From: Saprospiraceae bacterium
GTDB taxonomy: Bacteria > Bacteroidota > Bacteroidia > Chitinophagales > Saprospiraceae
Length of the DNA: 32,174 nt
Assembly: GCA_020629255.1 (NCBI GenBank)
Contig: JAHDDR010000029.1
Coordinates: 1-32,174 of the forward strand
Reading direction: 5' to 3'
Under the pieces are notes generated by a model. It searched no databases and was not told the DNA's origin. It saw only the letters and a list, made by a program, of their open reading frames with translations. Positions 17,569 through 26,210 of this stretch are shown piece by piece. Position 1 is the stretch's first letter. Every line of letters starts with the position of its first letter. The translations under genes were made by a program, and so were the position numbers.

Positions 17569-17612
17569 TAAGCATCCTACAATACTCTCATTGAATGGAG
17601 CAGGGATGCTTA
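17569..17612. promoter_or_regulatory. Inverted repeat upstream of cyclase gene
   Basis: TAAGCATCC (17569-17577) and GGATGCTTA (17604-17612) are perfect 9-bp inverted arms separated by 26 bp. They lie 22-65 bp before the cyclase ATG in the 142-bp gap after hemA. They could be an operator pair or a 5' UTR stem; no TAnnTTTG element was seen beside them. Confidence 0.4.
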
Positions 17613-17689
17613 AGGTTAGTTGATATCAAATAAAATCTTGCGGAAAATTACAGAAATAACAAAAGAATGAAAAACAATGGGCGATGAAA

Positions 17690-18913
17690 TCAAGAAAGAA
17701 TGGTTTCTTTTGCCACTTTCATAGGAATACCAATGCATTTCTTCTCCATATAAGTCATCATTCTTTCCAATAGTTCTTTGGTATCATCATCCAAATGTTC
17801 CATTTCTTTTTTGAACACTTCATTCAGCGCTTTGGATTTTACCTCTTTTATTTGGATGGGCATCTGTTCCAGCGCCAATTCCAATTGTCTCTCTGCATAT
17901 AGGGAATGGAAATCGGAAAGAGAAGCTACGATGACTTCTTTGGCTTTTTCTATTTCCTTGCGTCGGAAAGCCATGTTCTCTTTTGCTAATTTTTTTAGAT
18001 CTTCTATTTCGATGTAATCAACAGAATCCAGAGAAGAAACAGATGGACTTACGTTATTGGGTATCGCTAAATCGACGATCACTTTTTTATCCGTTTCTCC
18101 TTGAAGCAACTGGTGGTAATTTTTCTCATGAATGATGGGCTCAACAGACCCCGTACAAACGACAATACAATCGAACCCTTTTTTATAATGGGATAATTCT
18201 GAAAGGGCATGGGCTTGTGTTCCAAACCATTGGGAAATTTCTTGAGCCTTCCCTACAGATCTATTAAAAATGGAAACATGCTTGAACCCGTATTTTTTCA
18301 AGAATTTGCAAACGAGAAGATTGGTCTGTCCGGCACCGACTATCAAGAGACGTTGATCATTCGAAACACCTGCTTCCAACATTTTCTTTATGGCCAAAGA
18401 AACTACAGATACTTGTTTTTGCCCGATACGGGTATTACCATAAATGTGCTTCGCGGTTTTCACAGTCATATCCATCGCCAAACGGATACAATCACCCGTC
18501 AATCCTTTTTCACTACAATGCTGATAGGCTTCCCTCAATTGCCGTATAATTTCCCGTTCCCCTACTACCAAAGAATCCACCGAAGCCGAGACTTCAAACA
18601 AATGCTCTATGGCTTCTTCGCCTTCGTAGGTTCTGAATTTATCCAATGCAGTATCCAATGGTATTTGAGGATAGATTTGTTGGGTGAACTTGGTAAGAAA
18701 AGGAGTTTCCAAAGAGCCATCATAACAGAAGAAAAACATAACCCGGTTACACGTAGGAAGATACATCAATTCCTTTATGGATAGGTCTGTCATTGTTTTT
18801 TTAAGGAGATCTACTACAGATAAATCATTAGACTCGGGAATCACAAAATTCCCAATGTCTTTTATTTCCGCACTTTTATGCGTTATAGTAATGATTTTGT
18901 AGTTTTCGATCAT
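17690..18913 (-). CDS. hemA: Glutamyl-tRNA reductase
   Basis: A 407-residue enzyme that reduces Glu-tRNA(Glu) to glutamate-1-semialdehyde, the first committed step of C5 tetrapyrrole synthesis. The catalytic Cys is C55 in YLPTCNRVMF. The N-terminal catalytic domain continues with VDSLVVGEREIIRQLREAY. The NADPH-binding domain (about 168-310) has LLIVGAGQTNLLVCKFLKKYG. The C-terminal dimerisation helices (about 318-407) end normally. Length is typical. No other haem genes are in the window, so hemA is apart from hemB/C/D. It diverges from the outer-membrane protein gene across 175 bp. The cyclase gene lies 142 bp downstream on the same strand with no terminator seen between them. Confidence 0.95.
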   Translation of the reverse strand: MIENYKIITITHKSAEIKDIGNFVIPESNDLSVVDLLKKTMTDLSIKELMYLPTCNRVMFFFCYDGSLETPFLTKFTQQIYPQIPLDTALDKFRTYEGEEAIEHLFEVSASVDSLVVGEREIIRQLREAYQHCSEKGLTGDCIRLAMDMTVKTAKHIYGNTRIGQKQVSVVSLAIKKMLEAGVSNDQRLLIVGAGQTNLLVCKFLKKYGFKHVSIFNRSVGKAQEISQWFGTQAHALSELSHYKKGFDCIVVCTGSVEPIIHEKNYHQLLQGETDKKVIVDLAIPNNVSPSVSSLDSVDYIEIEDLKKLAKENMAFRRKEIEKAKEVIVASLSDFHSLYAERQLELALEQMPIQIKEVKSKALNEVFKKEMEHLDDDTKELLERMMTYMEKKCIGIPMKVAKETILS

Positions 18914-19073
18914 GATTTGACTTAAACCCTTATTGGTTTTGTAAAATTACATCTACTTTATCATTGTTCTGTCATAATTCTGTAAACAGACCTTTCAAGA
19001 ACCGAATTTAAAGGCATTTACCGTTTATGATGTACTAAAATAGACGACTCAAAAAATCTTTAGTATCTTTCTT

Positions 19074-19081
19074 TAGTTTTG
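19074..19081 (+). promoter_or_regulatory. -7 element (TAGTTTTG) 7 bp before the BamA/TamA-like start codon
   Basis: TAGTTTTG fits TAnnTTTG and ends 7 bp before ATG 19089. If it is used, transcription would start within a few bases of the ATG, giving a leaderless or nearly leaderless mRNA. No spaced TTTG box was found upstream. Confidence 0.45.
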
Positions 19082-19088
19082 TAGCCGT

Positions 19089-20927
19089 ATGGATACTTCC
19101 ACAATTTACATCCGTTTTATTCATTTCATCTTTTTCTTCCTAGTCCTGAGTCTGGGAACAAATCATTTGTGGGGGCAAACCCATACAAGAATCTCATTAG
19201 AACTTAGACTTACCGACAAAGACAGTTCTTTCCTTTCGGAACACGGATTAACTTCTTCTCAAATCTATAATTCCAAGGAGGACATCACCCAAGAATTGGC
19301 CAACATTCGGAAATCCTTGGCTCACCAAGCCTATATAACCAACACGATTGATAGTCTCATCGAAAACGATAGTACCACTATTGCATTTTTAACGGTTGGT
19401 GAGGCGTATAAATGGGCTACCCTAGAAAAGGGAAATGTGGATGAAATTTTCTTGAATCGAATCGGATTCAAAGAACGGTTATTTTCGAACAAGCCGTTTT
19501 ATTATACGGAATTAATCGACCTATTGGACAAATTACAAGTTTATGCAGAAAATAACGGATACCCCTTTGCCATCGCAAGCTTAGATAGCATTCAATTTGT
19601 TGATCGCAATTCGATATCTGCAACATTAAGCTTGGAAAAGAATCAAATCATTTCTTATGAAGGGGTGGAAATTGTTGGTGAGGGTGTAAAAATATCAAAA
19701 CGTTACTTGGAAAGCTATTTGGGTATTGAAGAGGGGGATTTATATAGTTTGGAGAAAATCAAGGAGATTCCGAATCGGATTAGAGAACTTCCTTTCCTAA
19801 AAGAAGTCCAACCGTTGAAAGTTACTTTTCGAGGAAGTCGGGCGACCATCCATCTTTTTCTAGAAAAAAGGAAAGCCAGTAAGTTTGATTTTCTTGTCGG
19901 TGTCTTGCCAAGGAACGAAGTAACTAAAAGTCGCTTACTCATAACTTTGGATGGTATGTTTTCTACTCAAAATTTATTGGGTGGAGGCGAAAAAATCTTC
20001 CTAGAATTCAGACAACCCAGACCTAGCACCCAAAAGCTGGATTTGGAACTCGGTTACCCTTATATTTTTGGCTTGCCTTTTGGTGTCGATTTTGATTTTT
20101 CACTCTACAAAAGAGACTCTACCTTTATTGATGTCGAATATGATGGTGGTTTCTCTTACCTCTTTGGGGCCCAACATTACATCAAAGCTTTTGGGCACTC
20201 AAAACGTTCTATTTTATTAGAGGTTGATACTACCCGTGTTTTGAATACCCGTTCCCTTCCTGAAAATTTGGATACCAAATTCACAGATTTTGGTTTGGAA
20301 TATCATATTAGCCAATTGGATTATAAATTCAATCCAAGAAAAGGTTGGGCATTGACCACCCGTGCAGCTGCTGGTTTTCGTTCCGTAGAAATCAACAGCA
20401 ATATTTCGAACCTCATTGATTCTGATGAACCCTCTTTCGATTTTGCTTCATTATACGACACCTTGGATACTCGTACATTTCAATACCAATTAGATACAAA
20501 AATCGAATATTTCATACCTTTCTACCCAACACAAAGAGGAGTATTCAAACTAAGCAATCAAACCAGTGCCATGATTTCCCCCCAACCCGTTTTCCTAAAT
20601 GAACAATACCGGATCGGTGGCACCAAAGTAATTCGGGGTTTTGATGAAGAAGGTATTGTGGCTTCTCTTTATAGCATTTTCACTTTGGAATACCGCTTCC
20701 TTTTGAGTCGGAACTCCTATTTGAGTATTTTCGGAGATTATGGCTATACAGAAAGTAAACTCCCTACGGGCAAAATAACAGATACTCCCCTAGGATTTGG
20801 CTTGGGGATGACCTTCGACACCAAAGTAGGTGTTTTCGGAATTAATTACGCCTATGGAAAACAGATGGATAATCCCATTAATTTCCGAGCGGCCAAAATC
20901 CACTTCGGATACATCAATTATTTCTAA
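19089..20927 (+). CDS. BamA/TamA-family outer-membrane beta-barrel protein
   Basis: A 612-residue outer-membrane protein. The signal peptide runs to about residue 30 (NHLWGQ). The periplasmic part has a poorly conserved region (about 31-185) and at least one POTRA-like domain (about 187-260, ISYEGVEIVGEG to TIHLFLEKRK). The rest (about 265-612) is a 16-strand-type barrel with alternating hydrophobic strands and a C-terminal aromatic residue (HFGYINYF). The loop-6 signature of the Omp85 superfamily is present as RIGGTKVIRGFDEEG (RGF at 516-518). Omp85 proteins insert or export outer-membrane proteins. At this length and with few POTRA domains it is more like TamA or patatin-associated barrels than the main BamA. 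The gene stands alone between divergent hemA and the next secreted protein. Confidence 0.9.
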   Translation: MDTSTIYIRFIHFIFFFLVLSLGTNHLWGQTHTRISLELRLTDKDSSFLSEHGLTSSQIYNSKEDITQELANIRKSLAHQAYITNTIDSLIENDSTTIAFLTVGEAYKWATLEKGNVDEIFLNRIGFKERLFSNKPFYYTELIDLLDKLQVYAENNGYPFAIASLDSIQFVDRNSISATLSLEKNQIISYEGVEIVGEGVKISKRYLESYLGIEEGDLYSLEKIKEIPNRIRELPFLKEVQPLKVTFRGSRATIHLFLEKRKASKFDFLVGVLPRNEVTKSRLLITLDGMFSTQNLLGGGEKIFLEFRQPRPSTQKLDLELGYPYIFGLPFGVDFDFSLYKRDSTFIDVEYDGGFSYLFGAQHYIKAFGHSKRSILLEVDTTRVLNTRSLPENLDTKFTDFGLEYHISQLDYKFNPRKGWALTTRAAAGFRSVEINSNISNLIDSDEPSFDFASLYDTLDTRTFQYQLDTKIEYFIPFYPTQRGVFKLSNQTSAMISPQPVFLNEQYRIGGTKVIRGFDEEGIVASLYSIFTLEYRFLLSRNSYLSIFGDYGYTESKLPTGKITDTPLGFGLGMTFDTKVGVFGINYAYGKQMDNPINFRAAKIHFGYINYF

Positions 20928-20944
20928 TTAATTGATTATCAACA

Positions 20945-20964
20945 ATTTTAACACCTGTTAAAAT
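20945..20964. promoter_or_regulatory. 20-bp palindrome upstream of His/Tyr-rich protein gene
   Basis: ATTTTAACA-CC-TGTTAAAAT has perfect 9-bp arms (20945-20953 and 20956-20964). There is no T run after it, so it reads more like an operator than a terminator. The heptamer TTAACAC inside it (20948-20954) recurs at 20971-20977. It lies 18 bp after the barrel gene and about 130 bp before the next ATG. Confidence 0.35.
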
Positions 20965-21092
20965 ACGTTCTTAACACTTTTAATACTCTAGAAATGCTGT
21001 TTTAATCTTTCATTAGCAGGGGGTTCCCTTCTTTTGCCGTACATTGAAGGGAGAATAATTACAACTCATTCCTAATTTTAAATTTTAGACTT

Positions 21093-22331
21093 ATGAAGAG
21101 AATTAACAACTTATCCATTTTTATTTGGATACTCTTTTTGGGGCTTGTCGCTAGTAGTTCTGCTATTGCCCAAAGCGACGACATTTATTACGATCCAGAT
21201 TTAAGCGATTACGATTATGTTGACGACGCTTTTGATGATGATGACTATTATGATGAGGATCTAGAAGTTCGCCGAGTACGACGATTTTGTAGAACATTTT
21301 TCATCACATCATTAGTATACCATCAACTACACCATGACTGGTATCGCTATTGGGACAATTATCATTACAGAAAATACAGAAGATGGGTCTGGTATAACAA
21401 CCTGTTCCATTTCCATCACCACCACCATCATTTCAATGGTTATTGGGGCAACCCTTATCCTTACCATCATGGTCCTTGGAATTATTATGGATATGGACAT
21501 CATCACCATGGCCCATATTATGGCCCTTCTTGGTATAATCCAAATACCGGTTATTGGTATGGAAAACAATCGGATTCCAATGCAGGGCAAGCGAGTACTT
21601 CCGTTTCTATCGGGAATTCGAATAATACCCCTTCTGGATGCCCTTCCAACCAAACGGCTCAATCAACACCCGTTAATACATCACAAACCAATAACACACC
21701 AGAAGTAATTTCTATAGGAGGCCCTAAAGGATCGGGTAGAACGGTTACTTCTGGACCCACCATCATTACACAGCAAAATTCTTCTACCCCGAATGAATGT
21801 GAGCAGCAACCACAAGAAGAATTTCCAGTTGTATCGAGTCCGGACAATCCCAACACTTCATCCAACTCACCATCCAACCAACCGGAATTAAGTTCACAGC
21901 CCGTAAAAAGTTCGTTAAATAACTCTGGTCTAGGTGGTAGGACTATTTCTGTAGGCAAACCGTCTCAACACGAAACAACTACGGTAGAAATGATTCGTCC
22001 TTCTACCCACACAAAACCCAATATGACCATCAAGCCTGATTCTAATACATCCAGCAAACCGAAAGGCTCTTCTCATATAAAGACGCGACCTTCTTCTAAG
22101 CCTAAGGAAAATTCGCAGATTAAGACGAGACCTTCTAAACCCAAATCTAATTTTGGTAGTGTGAAAAAGAATACGACAAAAAGACCTTCTTCTAGCACTT
22201 CCAAAAGCAGAAGTTATTCTAAGCCTAAAAGTAGAAGCACTTCTCCTTCTAGGACGAGTTCCAGATCTTCTAATTCTAGTAGAAGCAAGAGTACAACTAC
22301 ATCACGTTCATTCAGTAAGAAGAAAAGGTGA
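21093..22331 (+). CDS. Exported protein with acidic, His/Tyr/Trp-rich and basic Ser/Arg-rich zones; function unknown
   Basis: A 412-residue protein with a signal peptide (about 1-27, ending SSAIAQ). Four zones follow. Residues 28-58 are Asp/Tyr-rich (DDAFDDDDYYDEDLE). Residues 60-157 are aromatic and His-rich, with HFHHHHHH near 106-113 and HHHHGPYYGP near 136-145. Residues 158-300 are a Ser/Asn/Thr/Pro linker. Residues 300-412 are strongly basic, with short repeats (IKTRPSSKPK, IKTRPSKPK) and an Arg/Ser tail ending SFSKKKR. Only the first zone resembles a type of uncharacterised Bacteroidota envelope protein I know (DDDYY followed by R-rich). The His clusters suggest metal binding and the charge split suggests self-association or binding to acidic polymers; both are inference. 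No T9SS domain is seen. A terminator follows at 22414. Confidence 0.8.
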   Translation: MKRINNLSIFIWILFLGLVASSSAIAQSDDIYYDPDLSDYDYVDDAFDDDDYYDEDLEVRRVRRFCRTFFITSLVYHQLHHDWYRYWDNYHYRKYRRWVWYNNLFHFHHHHHHFNGYWGNPYPYHHGPWNYYGYGHHHHGPYYGPSWYNPNTGYWYGKQSDSNAGQASTSVSIGNSNNTPSGCPSNQTAQSTPVNTSQTNNTPEVISIGGPKGSGRTVTSGPTIITQQNSSTPNECEQQPQEEFPVVSSPDNPNTSSNSPSNQPELSSQPVKSSLNNSGLGGRTISVGKPSQHETTTVEMIRPSTHTKPNMTIKPDSNTSSKPKGSSHIKTRPSSKPKENSQIKTRPSKPKSNFGSVKKNTTKRPSSSTSKSRSYSKPKSRSTSPSRTSSRSSNSSRSKSTTTSRSFSKKKR

Positions 22332-22413
22332 TGCCATGTGAGGTTGCTGTTGGTTCCAAAAGGCAATTCAATTCCATCATATAAAATAAAACAGCTAACT
22401 CTCACGAATATAT

Positions 22414-22445
22414 TACCCATGAGAAATTTCTCATGGGTATTTTTT
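22414..22445 (+). terminator. Intrinsic terminator after His/Tyr-rich protein gene
   Basis: TACCCATGAGAAA and TTTCTCATGGGTA form a perfect 26-bp palindrome (22414-22439), folding to a stem of about 11 bp. Six T follow at 22440-22445. It lies 82 bp after the stop at 22331 and before the DUF1800 gene. Confidence 0.85.
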
Positions 22446-22510
22446 ATCTGCACTAAACCGTATTTCAACGAAAAGTTTTCCACACTATATATGATGGCCG
22501 CATTTTTGTT

Positions 22511-22525
22511 CGTCTTGTAAAGACG
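22511..22525 (+). promoter_or_regulatory. Hairpin touching the DUF1800 start codon
   Basis: CGTCTT-GTA-AAGACG forms a perfect 6-bp stem and ends one base before ATG 22527. In the mRNA it would cover the ribosome-binding region and could reduce or regulate initiation. Confidence 0.35.
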
Positions 22526-22526
22526 T

Positions 22527-23978
22527 ATGAAAAATAGGCAAAGCACACTAAAAAAATATATTCCTTCAGATAATTTACCTTGGGATAAAAAACGCATCCA
22601 ATATTTTTTTCGGAGAATGGGTTGGGGAGCTTCTGTGGGTCAACTACAACAAAGCCAAAAAGAAGGTCTAGAAAGAACTATTAAAAAAGTATTTGAACAA
22701 ACCGAAAAAAGTAAAATCCTCCATACTCCAAAATGGCAGGATTGGTCATTAAAAAAATATGAAGACAGAAAAGGTGAACTAAAATTCAAATTAATCGAAG
22801 AACAATACGTTGAATACGCTGGGGAAATTGCTTCAAATATAAAAGATAGCGGATTAAAAGGTAAGATGTTTTTTTTCTGGACTCATCATTTCGTTACTCA
22901 ATTCTGGCATTATGAGAGCCCTATCATGTTGCATGATTATTGCAAAGTAATTGAAAATAATACCTTGGGTAATTTCAAAAATTTAGTTTTCGAAATGGGT
23001 CTTTCTCCGGCTATGCTCCATTATTTGAATGGCAATATGAATTCTTCCGAAAATCCAAATGAAAATTATGCCCGGGAATTATTAGAATTATTTACACTCG
23101 GGAGAGACCAATCATATACCCAGCGTGATATAAAAGAAATTGCAAGAGCTTTTTCTGGTTACGAAACCGATGAATGGAGGAAGGTTCACCTCAATCCAGA
23201 CACACATGATAAGGGTATAAAAACAATTTTTGGCAAGTCTGGAAATTTTGGATACAAAGAAACCATAGATCTTTTATTCGAAGAAAGGAAAAAAGAAATC
23301 GCCTTCCATGTTTGTTCGAAATTGTATCAATATTTTATTAGTCATTATAAAAATAAAAATTTCATTCTGGAATTAAGCCGTGTATTAATTGAGCATGAAT
23401 TTGAAATAAAACCAGTTTTAAAAGCATTATTTTCAAGTGAACATTTTTTCCTCGAAGAGCATACAGGAGTTAAAATAAAAAGCCCCTTCGAATTAACCTT
23501 CATTTTTATGAATGAAATGGGAATTGATTTTAATAGCGACATGAATAAAGAAGAATTCATTTATTCTTGTGAATGGATGGGACAAATGCTCTTTAACCCA
23601 CCCAATGTTGCCGGTTGGGAAGGACAGAGAAAATGGATCGACACCACAAAAATAAGTCGAAGATGGAAGGTATTGGATCATATTATTTACTCCACCATTG
23701 AAGAAAGAGGAAGAGTAGTTATATTATCTTGGTTACAACAGATAACAAAAGAAAAAGACGACCCTAAAATAATAACTAAAAAGCTGGTAGACTTCTTTCT
23801 TCCGAAAGGATTTCAAACAGAAAAAGAGTATGGGATTGCTTTAGAAAAATTTAAAGGAGAATGGCCAGAAGAAGTTTTCACAAGTGGATGGTGGAATTTA
23901 GATCGAGAGGACACAGAATGGCAAATTGTTCAACTCATTTCATATTTATTTCGGAAAGCTGAATTTCATGTCATGTAA
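22527..23978 (+). CDS. DUF1800 family protein
   Basis: A 483-residue member of the DUF1800 family. Hallmarks are WTHHF (118-122), NENYARELLELFTLG (178-192), ARAFSGY (about 206-212) and, near the C-terminus, FNPPNVAGWEG (about 357-367). The N-terminus has the usual RRMGWGAS element. No signal peptide is visible. DUF1800 genes almost always pair with DUF1501 genes, as here, where the DUF1501 start follows after 11 bp. The pair has no proven biochemical role. The family call is firm and the function is open. Confidence 0.92.
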   Translation: MKNRQSTLKKYIPSDNLPWDKKRIQYFFRRMGWGASVGQLQQSQKEGLERTIKKVFEQTEKSKILHTPKWQDWSLKKYEDRKGELKFKLIEEQYVEYAGEIASNIKDSGLKGKMFFFWTHHFVTQFWHYESPIMLHDYCKVIENNTLGNFKNLVFEMGLSPAMLHYLNGNMNSSENPNENYARELLELFTLGRDQSYTQRDIKEIARAFSGYETDEWRKVHLNPDTHDKGIKTIFGKSGNFGYKETIDLLFEERKKEIAFHVCSKLYQYFISHYKNKNFILELSRVLIEHEFEIKPVLKALFSSEHFFLEEHTGVKIKSPFELTFIFMNEMGIDFNSDMNKEEFIYSCEWMGQMLFNPPNVAGWEGQRKWIDTTKISRRWKVLDHIIYSTIEERGRVVILSWLQQITKEKDDPKIITKKLVDFFLPKGFQTEKEYGIALEKFKGEWPEEVFTSGWWNLDREDTEWQIVQLISYLFRKAEFHVM

Positions 23979-23989
23979 AATAAGTTATT

Positions 23990-25240
23990 ATGTGTGAGCA
24001 CAAAAAAGAACATCAAAAATATTCTAGGAGGAATTTTTTAAAAAAGACGACTATCCTGAGCGCATCATCTTTTTTGTTTTCTCAATTCCCTATTTATGCT
24101 TTAGCGGAAAATCCGATTCAAGGTTTCAGTAACAAGCATGACAATATTTTAGTCCTGTTCCAATTAAAAGGAGGAAATGATGGTTTGAATACTATTGTTC
24201 CTTTTTATGATTATGGATATTATAAATCCCAACGCCCGAAATTACATGTCGAAAAATCGGATTTATTTTTTTTCGACAAAAACTATGCTGCTCCAAAAAC
24301 AATTTCGCCTTTAAAAAAACTTTGGGACAAAGGAATGATGAAAGTCATTCATAATGTAGGCTATCCCGATGCTAATTTATCTCATTTTCATTCTTCGGAC
24401 ATTTGGTCAACGGCAAACAACAAGAACACAAAAATAAATACAGGATGGCTCGGGAGATTTAATTCATCTAAAAAAACAGAAACAGATTTTCCTCCAGCCA
24501 TTCAAATAGGAGGTGACGCAGAATTATTGCTTCAAGGAAATCAAGGCAACGCAAGTTTTTCTCTAGAATCCATCGAAGAATTACCCGATATTGAACAAGA
24601 AACAAGTACCATAACAGAATCGTTTCATTCCTCTAATTATCATGATGAAATTAATTTTATCCATTCCATTTCAAATGCTACCATTCAATATGCGAAGCAA
24701 ATAAAATTAGCCGAACAAAGAGGAAAAACCCAAGCTCATTACAACAACGATTCATTATCCCAACAATTAAAATTAGCCGCAAAATTAATTAAAGGTAATT
24801 TGCAAACCCAAACCTATCTTATCACGCTTGACGGCTTCGACACTCATGCCCATCAAGCTTGGAAACATCAAGAATTATTAAAACAATTATCGAATGCCAT
24901 TTTTTCTTTTTATGCTGATTTATCCGCTTCAAAACTACAAGATAAAGTTCTCACCATGACCTATTCCGAATTCGGTAGACGCATCGAAGAAAATGGTTCT
25001 ATGGGAACGGATCATGGCACAGCAGCACCTATGTTATTTTTTGGTGGAGCTTTAGGAGGCAACGGATTTATTGGCGAACCACCCAATTTACGCCAGCCTG
25101 ATGAAAATGGAAATTTAAAATATGAAATAGATTTTCGTTCTGTTTATACCACTCTTTTGGACAATTGGATGGGGGCAACTCCCCAGCAAATAAAAATGAG
25201 TATCCCTGGACAACATAAAAAGATACAAGGTTTGATTTGA
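23990..25240 (+). CDS. DUF1501 family protein with Tat signal
   Basis: A 416-residue protein. Residues 12-18 (SRRNFLK) with the following hydrophobic stretch (about 21-38) form a twin-arginine signal, so it should be exported folded, perhaps with a bound metal. DUF1501 hallmarks are LKGGNDGLNT (59-68), DGFDTHAHQ (281-289), SEFGRR (326-331) and GTDHGTA (339-345). These resemble the metal-site motifs of the alkaline phosphatase/sulfatase superfamily. It follows the DUF1800 gene by 11 bp and precedes the isoaspartyl peptidase ATG by 28 bp, so the three may share one transcript. Confidence 0.92.
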   Translation: MCEHKKEHQKYSRRNFLKKTTILSASSFLFSQFPIYALAENPIQGFSNKHDNILVLFQLKGGNDGLNTIVPFYDYGYYKSQRPKLHVEKSDLFFFDKNYAAPKTISPLKKLWDKGMMKVIHNVGYPDANLSHFHSSDIWSTANNKNTKINTGWLGRFNSSKKTETDFPPAIQIGGDAELLLQGNQGNASFSLESIEELPDIEQETSTITESFHSSNYHDEINFIHSISNATIQYAKQIKLAEQRGKTQAHYNNDSLSQQLKLAAKLIKGNLQTQTYLITLDGFDTHAHQAWKHQELLKQLSNAIFSFYADLSASKLQDKVLTMTYSEFGRRIEENGSMGTDHGTAAPMLFFGGALGGNGFIGEPPNLRQPDENGNLKYEIDFRSVYTTLLDNWMGATPQQIKMSIPGQHKKIQGLI

Positions 25241-25245
25241 TTTTT

Positions 25246-25253
25246 TATTTTTG
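25246..25253 (+). promoter_or_regulatory. Possible -7 element (TATTTTTG) before iaaA
   Basis: TATTTTTG matches TAnnTTTG and ends 15 bp before the iaaA ATG, which would give a very short leader. It overlaps an in-frame TTG that could be mistaken for the start. No -33 box was found, so internal transcription is only possible. Confidence 0.3.
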
Positions 25254-25268
25254 CAAAAAATCAAAAAT

Positions 25269-26210
25269 ATGTCCAAGTACGCCATTGCCATTCACGGAGG
25301 AGCCGGAACCATCCTCAAATCCAAAATGACTCCTCAAAAAGAAGAACAATATAAATCCGCATTAATGGAAGCCTTAACCATTGGTGAAACCATTTTGAAA
25401 AATGGAGGAAATTCGATCGACGCAGTAGAAATGGCTGTCCGTTCCTTGGAAGATTGCCATTTATTTAATGCCGGAAAAGGCTCTGTCTTTAATTCGAAAG
25501 GAGGACATGAAATGGATGCTTCCATCATGGAGGGAAAACTTAGAAATGCGGGGGCTGTGGCTACGGTTACCGGCATTAAAAATCCAATTTCTTTGGCAAG
25601 GAAAGTCATGGAAAAATCCGAGCATGTTTTTTTAGTGGGAGAAGGCGTAGAAGAATTTGCAAAATTACACGGATTAGAGAAAGTAGACTCCAATTATTTT
25701 TATGATGAATTCCGATACCAACAATGGCAAAAAATAAAAGATAGCGACAATTTCCAATTGGACCACAGCGATGATAAAAAGGAACAAAAATTCGGAACGG
25801 TTGGAGCCGTAGCCTTGGACCAACATGGCAATGTAGCGGCAGCCACTTCAACAGGGGGAATGACCAATAAAAAATTCGGAAGGATTGGAGATAGTTCCGT
25901 TATAGGAGCAGGAACCTATGCTGACAATCGAACTTGTGCTATATCATGTACAGGAAGTGGTGAGTTTTTTATTCGAGGGGTTGTGGCTTACGATGTCTCC
26001 TGTTTAATGGAATATAAAAACATGTCTTTGTCAGATGCTGCCCATGAAGTCATACACCATAGGTTAATGGAAATTCAAGGCGATGGCGGGCTAATCGGTA
26101 TTGATGCGAAAGGAAATGTCACTCTGCCTTTCAATACAGAAGGCATGTACCGAGGGTTTGCTAAAAGCAATGGAGAGAAAGTCGTTGAGATTTATGGTTA
26201 TTCGGATTAA
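25269..26210 (+). CDS. iaaA: Isoaspartyl peptidase / L-asparaginase (Ntn hydrolase)
   Basis: A 313-residue plant-type asparaginase precursor. ATG 25269 gives the normal beginning SKYAIAIHGGAGT; an in-frame TTG at 25251 would add six odd residues. Self-cleavage should occur before T177 (KFGTVGAVALD), which becomes the nucleophile; the GGMTNKKFGRIGDSSVIGAG segment downstream is standard. These enzymes hydrolyse beta-aspartyl dipeptides and asparagine. The gene lies beside cyanophycinase and cyanophycin synthetase, whose breakdown product beta-Asp-Arg is a known substrate for isoaspartyl dipeptidases, so it very likely completes cyanophycin use. Its stop overlaps the convergent membrane-protein gene by 4 bp, leaving no room for a terminator. 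Confidence 0.93.
   Translation: MSKYAIAIHGGAGTILKSKMTPQKEEQYKSALMEALTIGETILKNGGNSIDAVEMAVRSLEDCHLFNAGKGSVFNSKGGHEMDASIMEGKLRNAGAVATVTGIKNPISLARKVMEKSEHVFLVGEGVEEFAKLHGLEKVDSNYFYDEFRYQQWQKIKDSDNFQLDHSDDKKEQKFGTVGAVALDQHGNVAAATSTGGMTNKKFGRIGDSSVIGAGTYADNRTCAISCTGSGEFFIRGVVAYDVSCLMEYKNMSLSDAAHEVIHHRLMEIQGDGGLIGIDAKGNVTLPFNTEGMYRGFAKSNGEKVVEIYGYSD

Noticed and set aside
21327-21708. Long open frames on both strands inside the His/Tyr-rich gene
   Set aside because: They are Ile/Met-rich shadows caused by the repeated CAT/CAC and TAT codons of the real frame.
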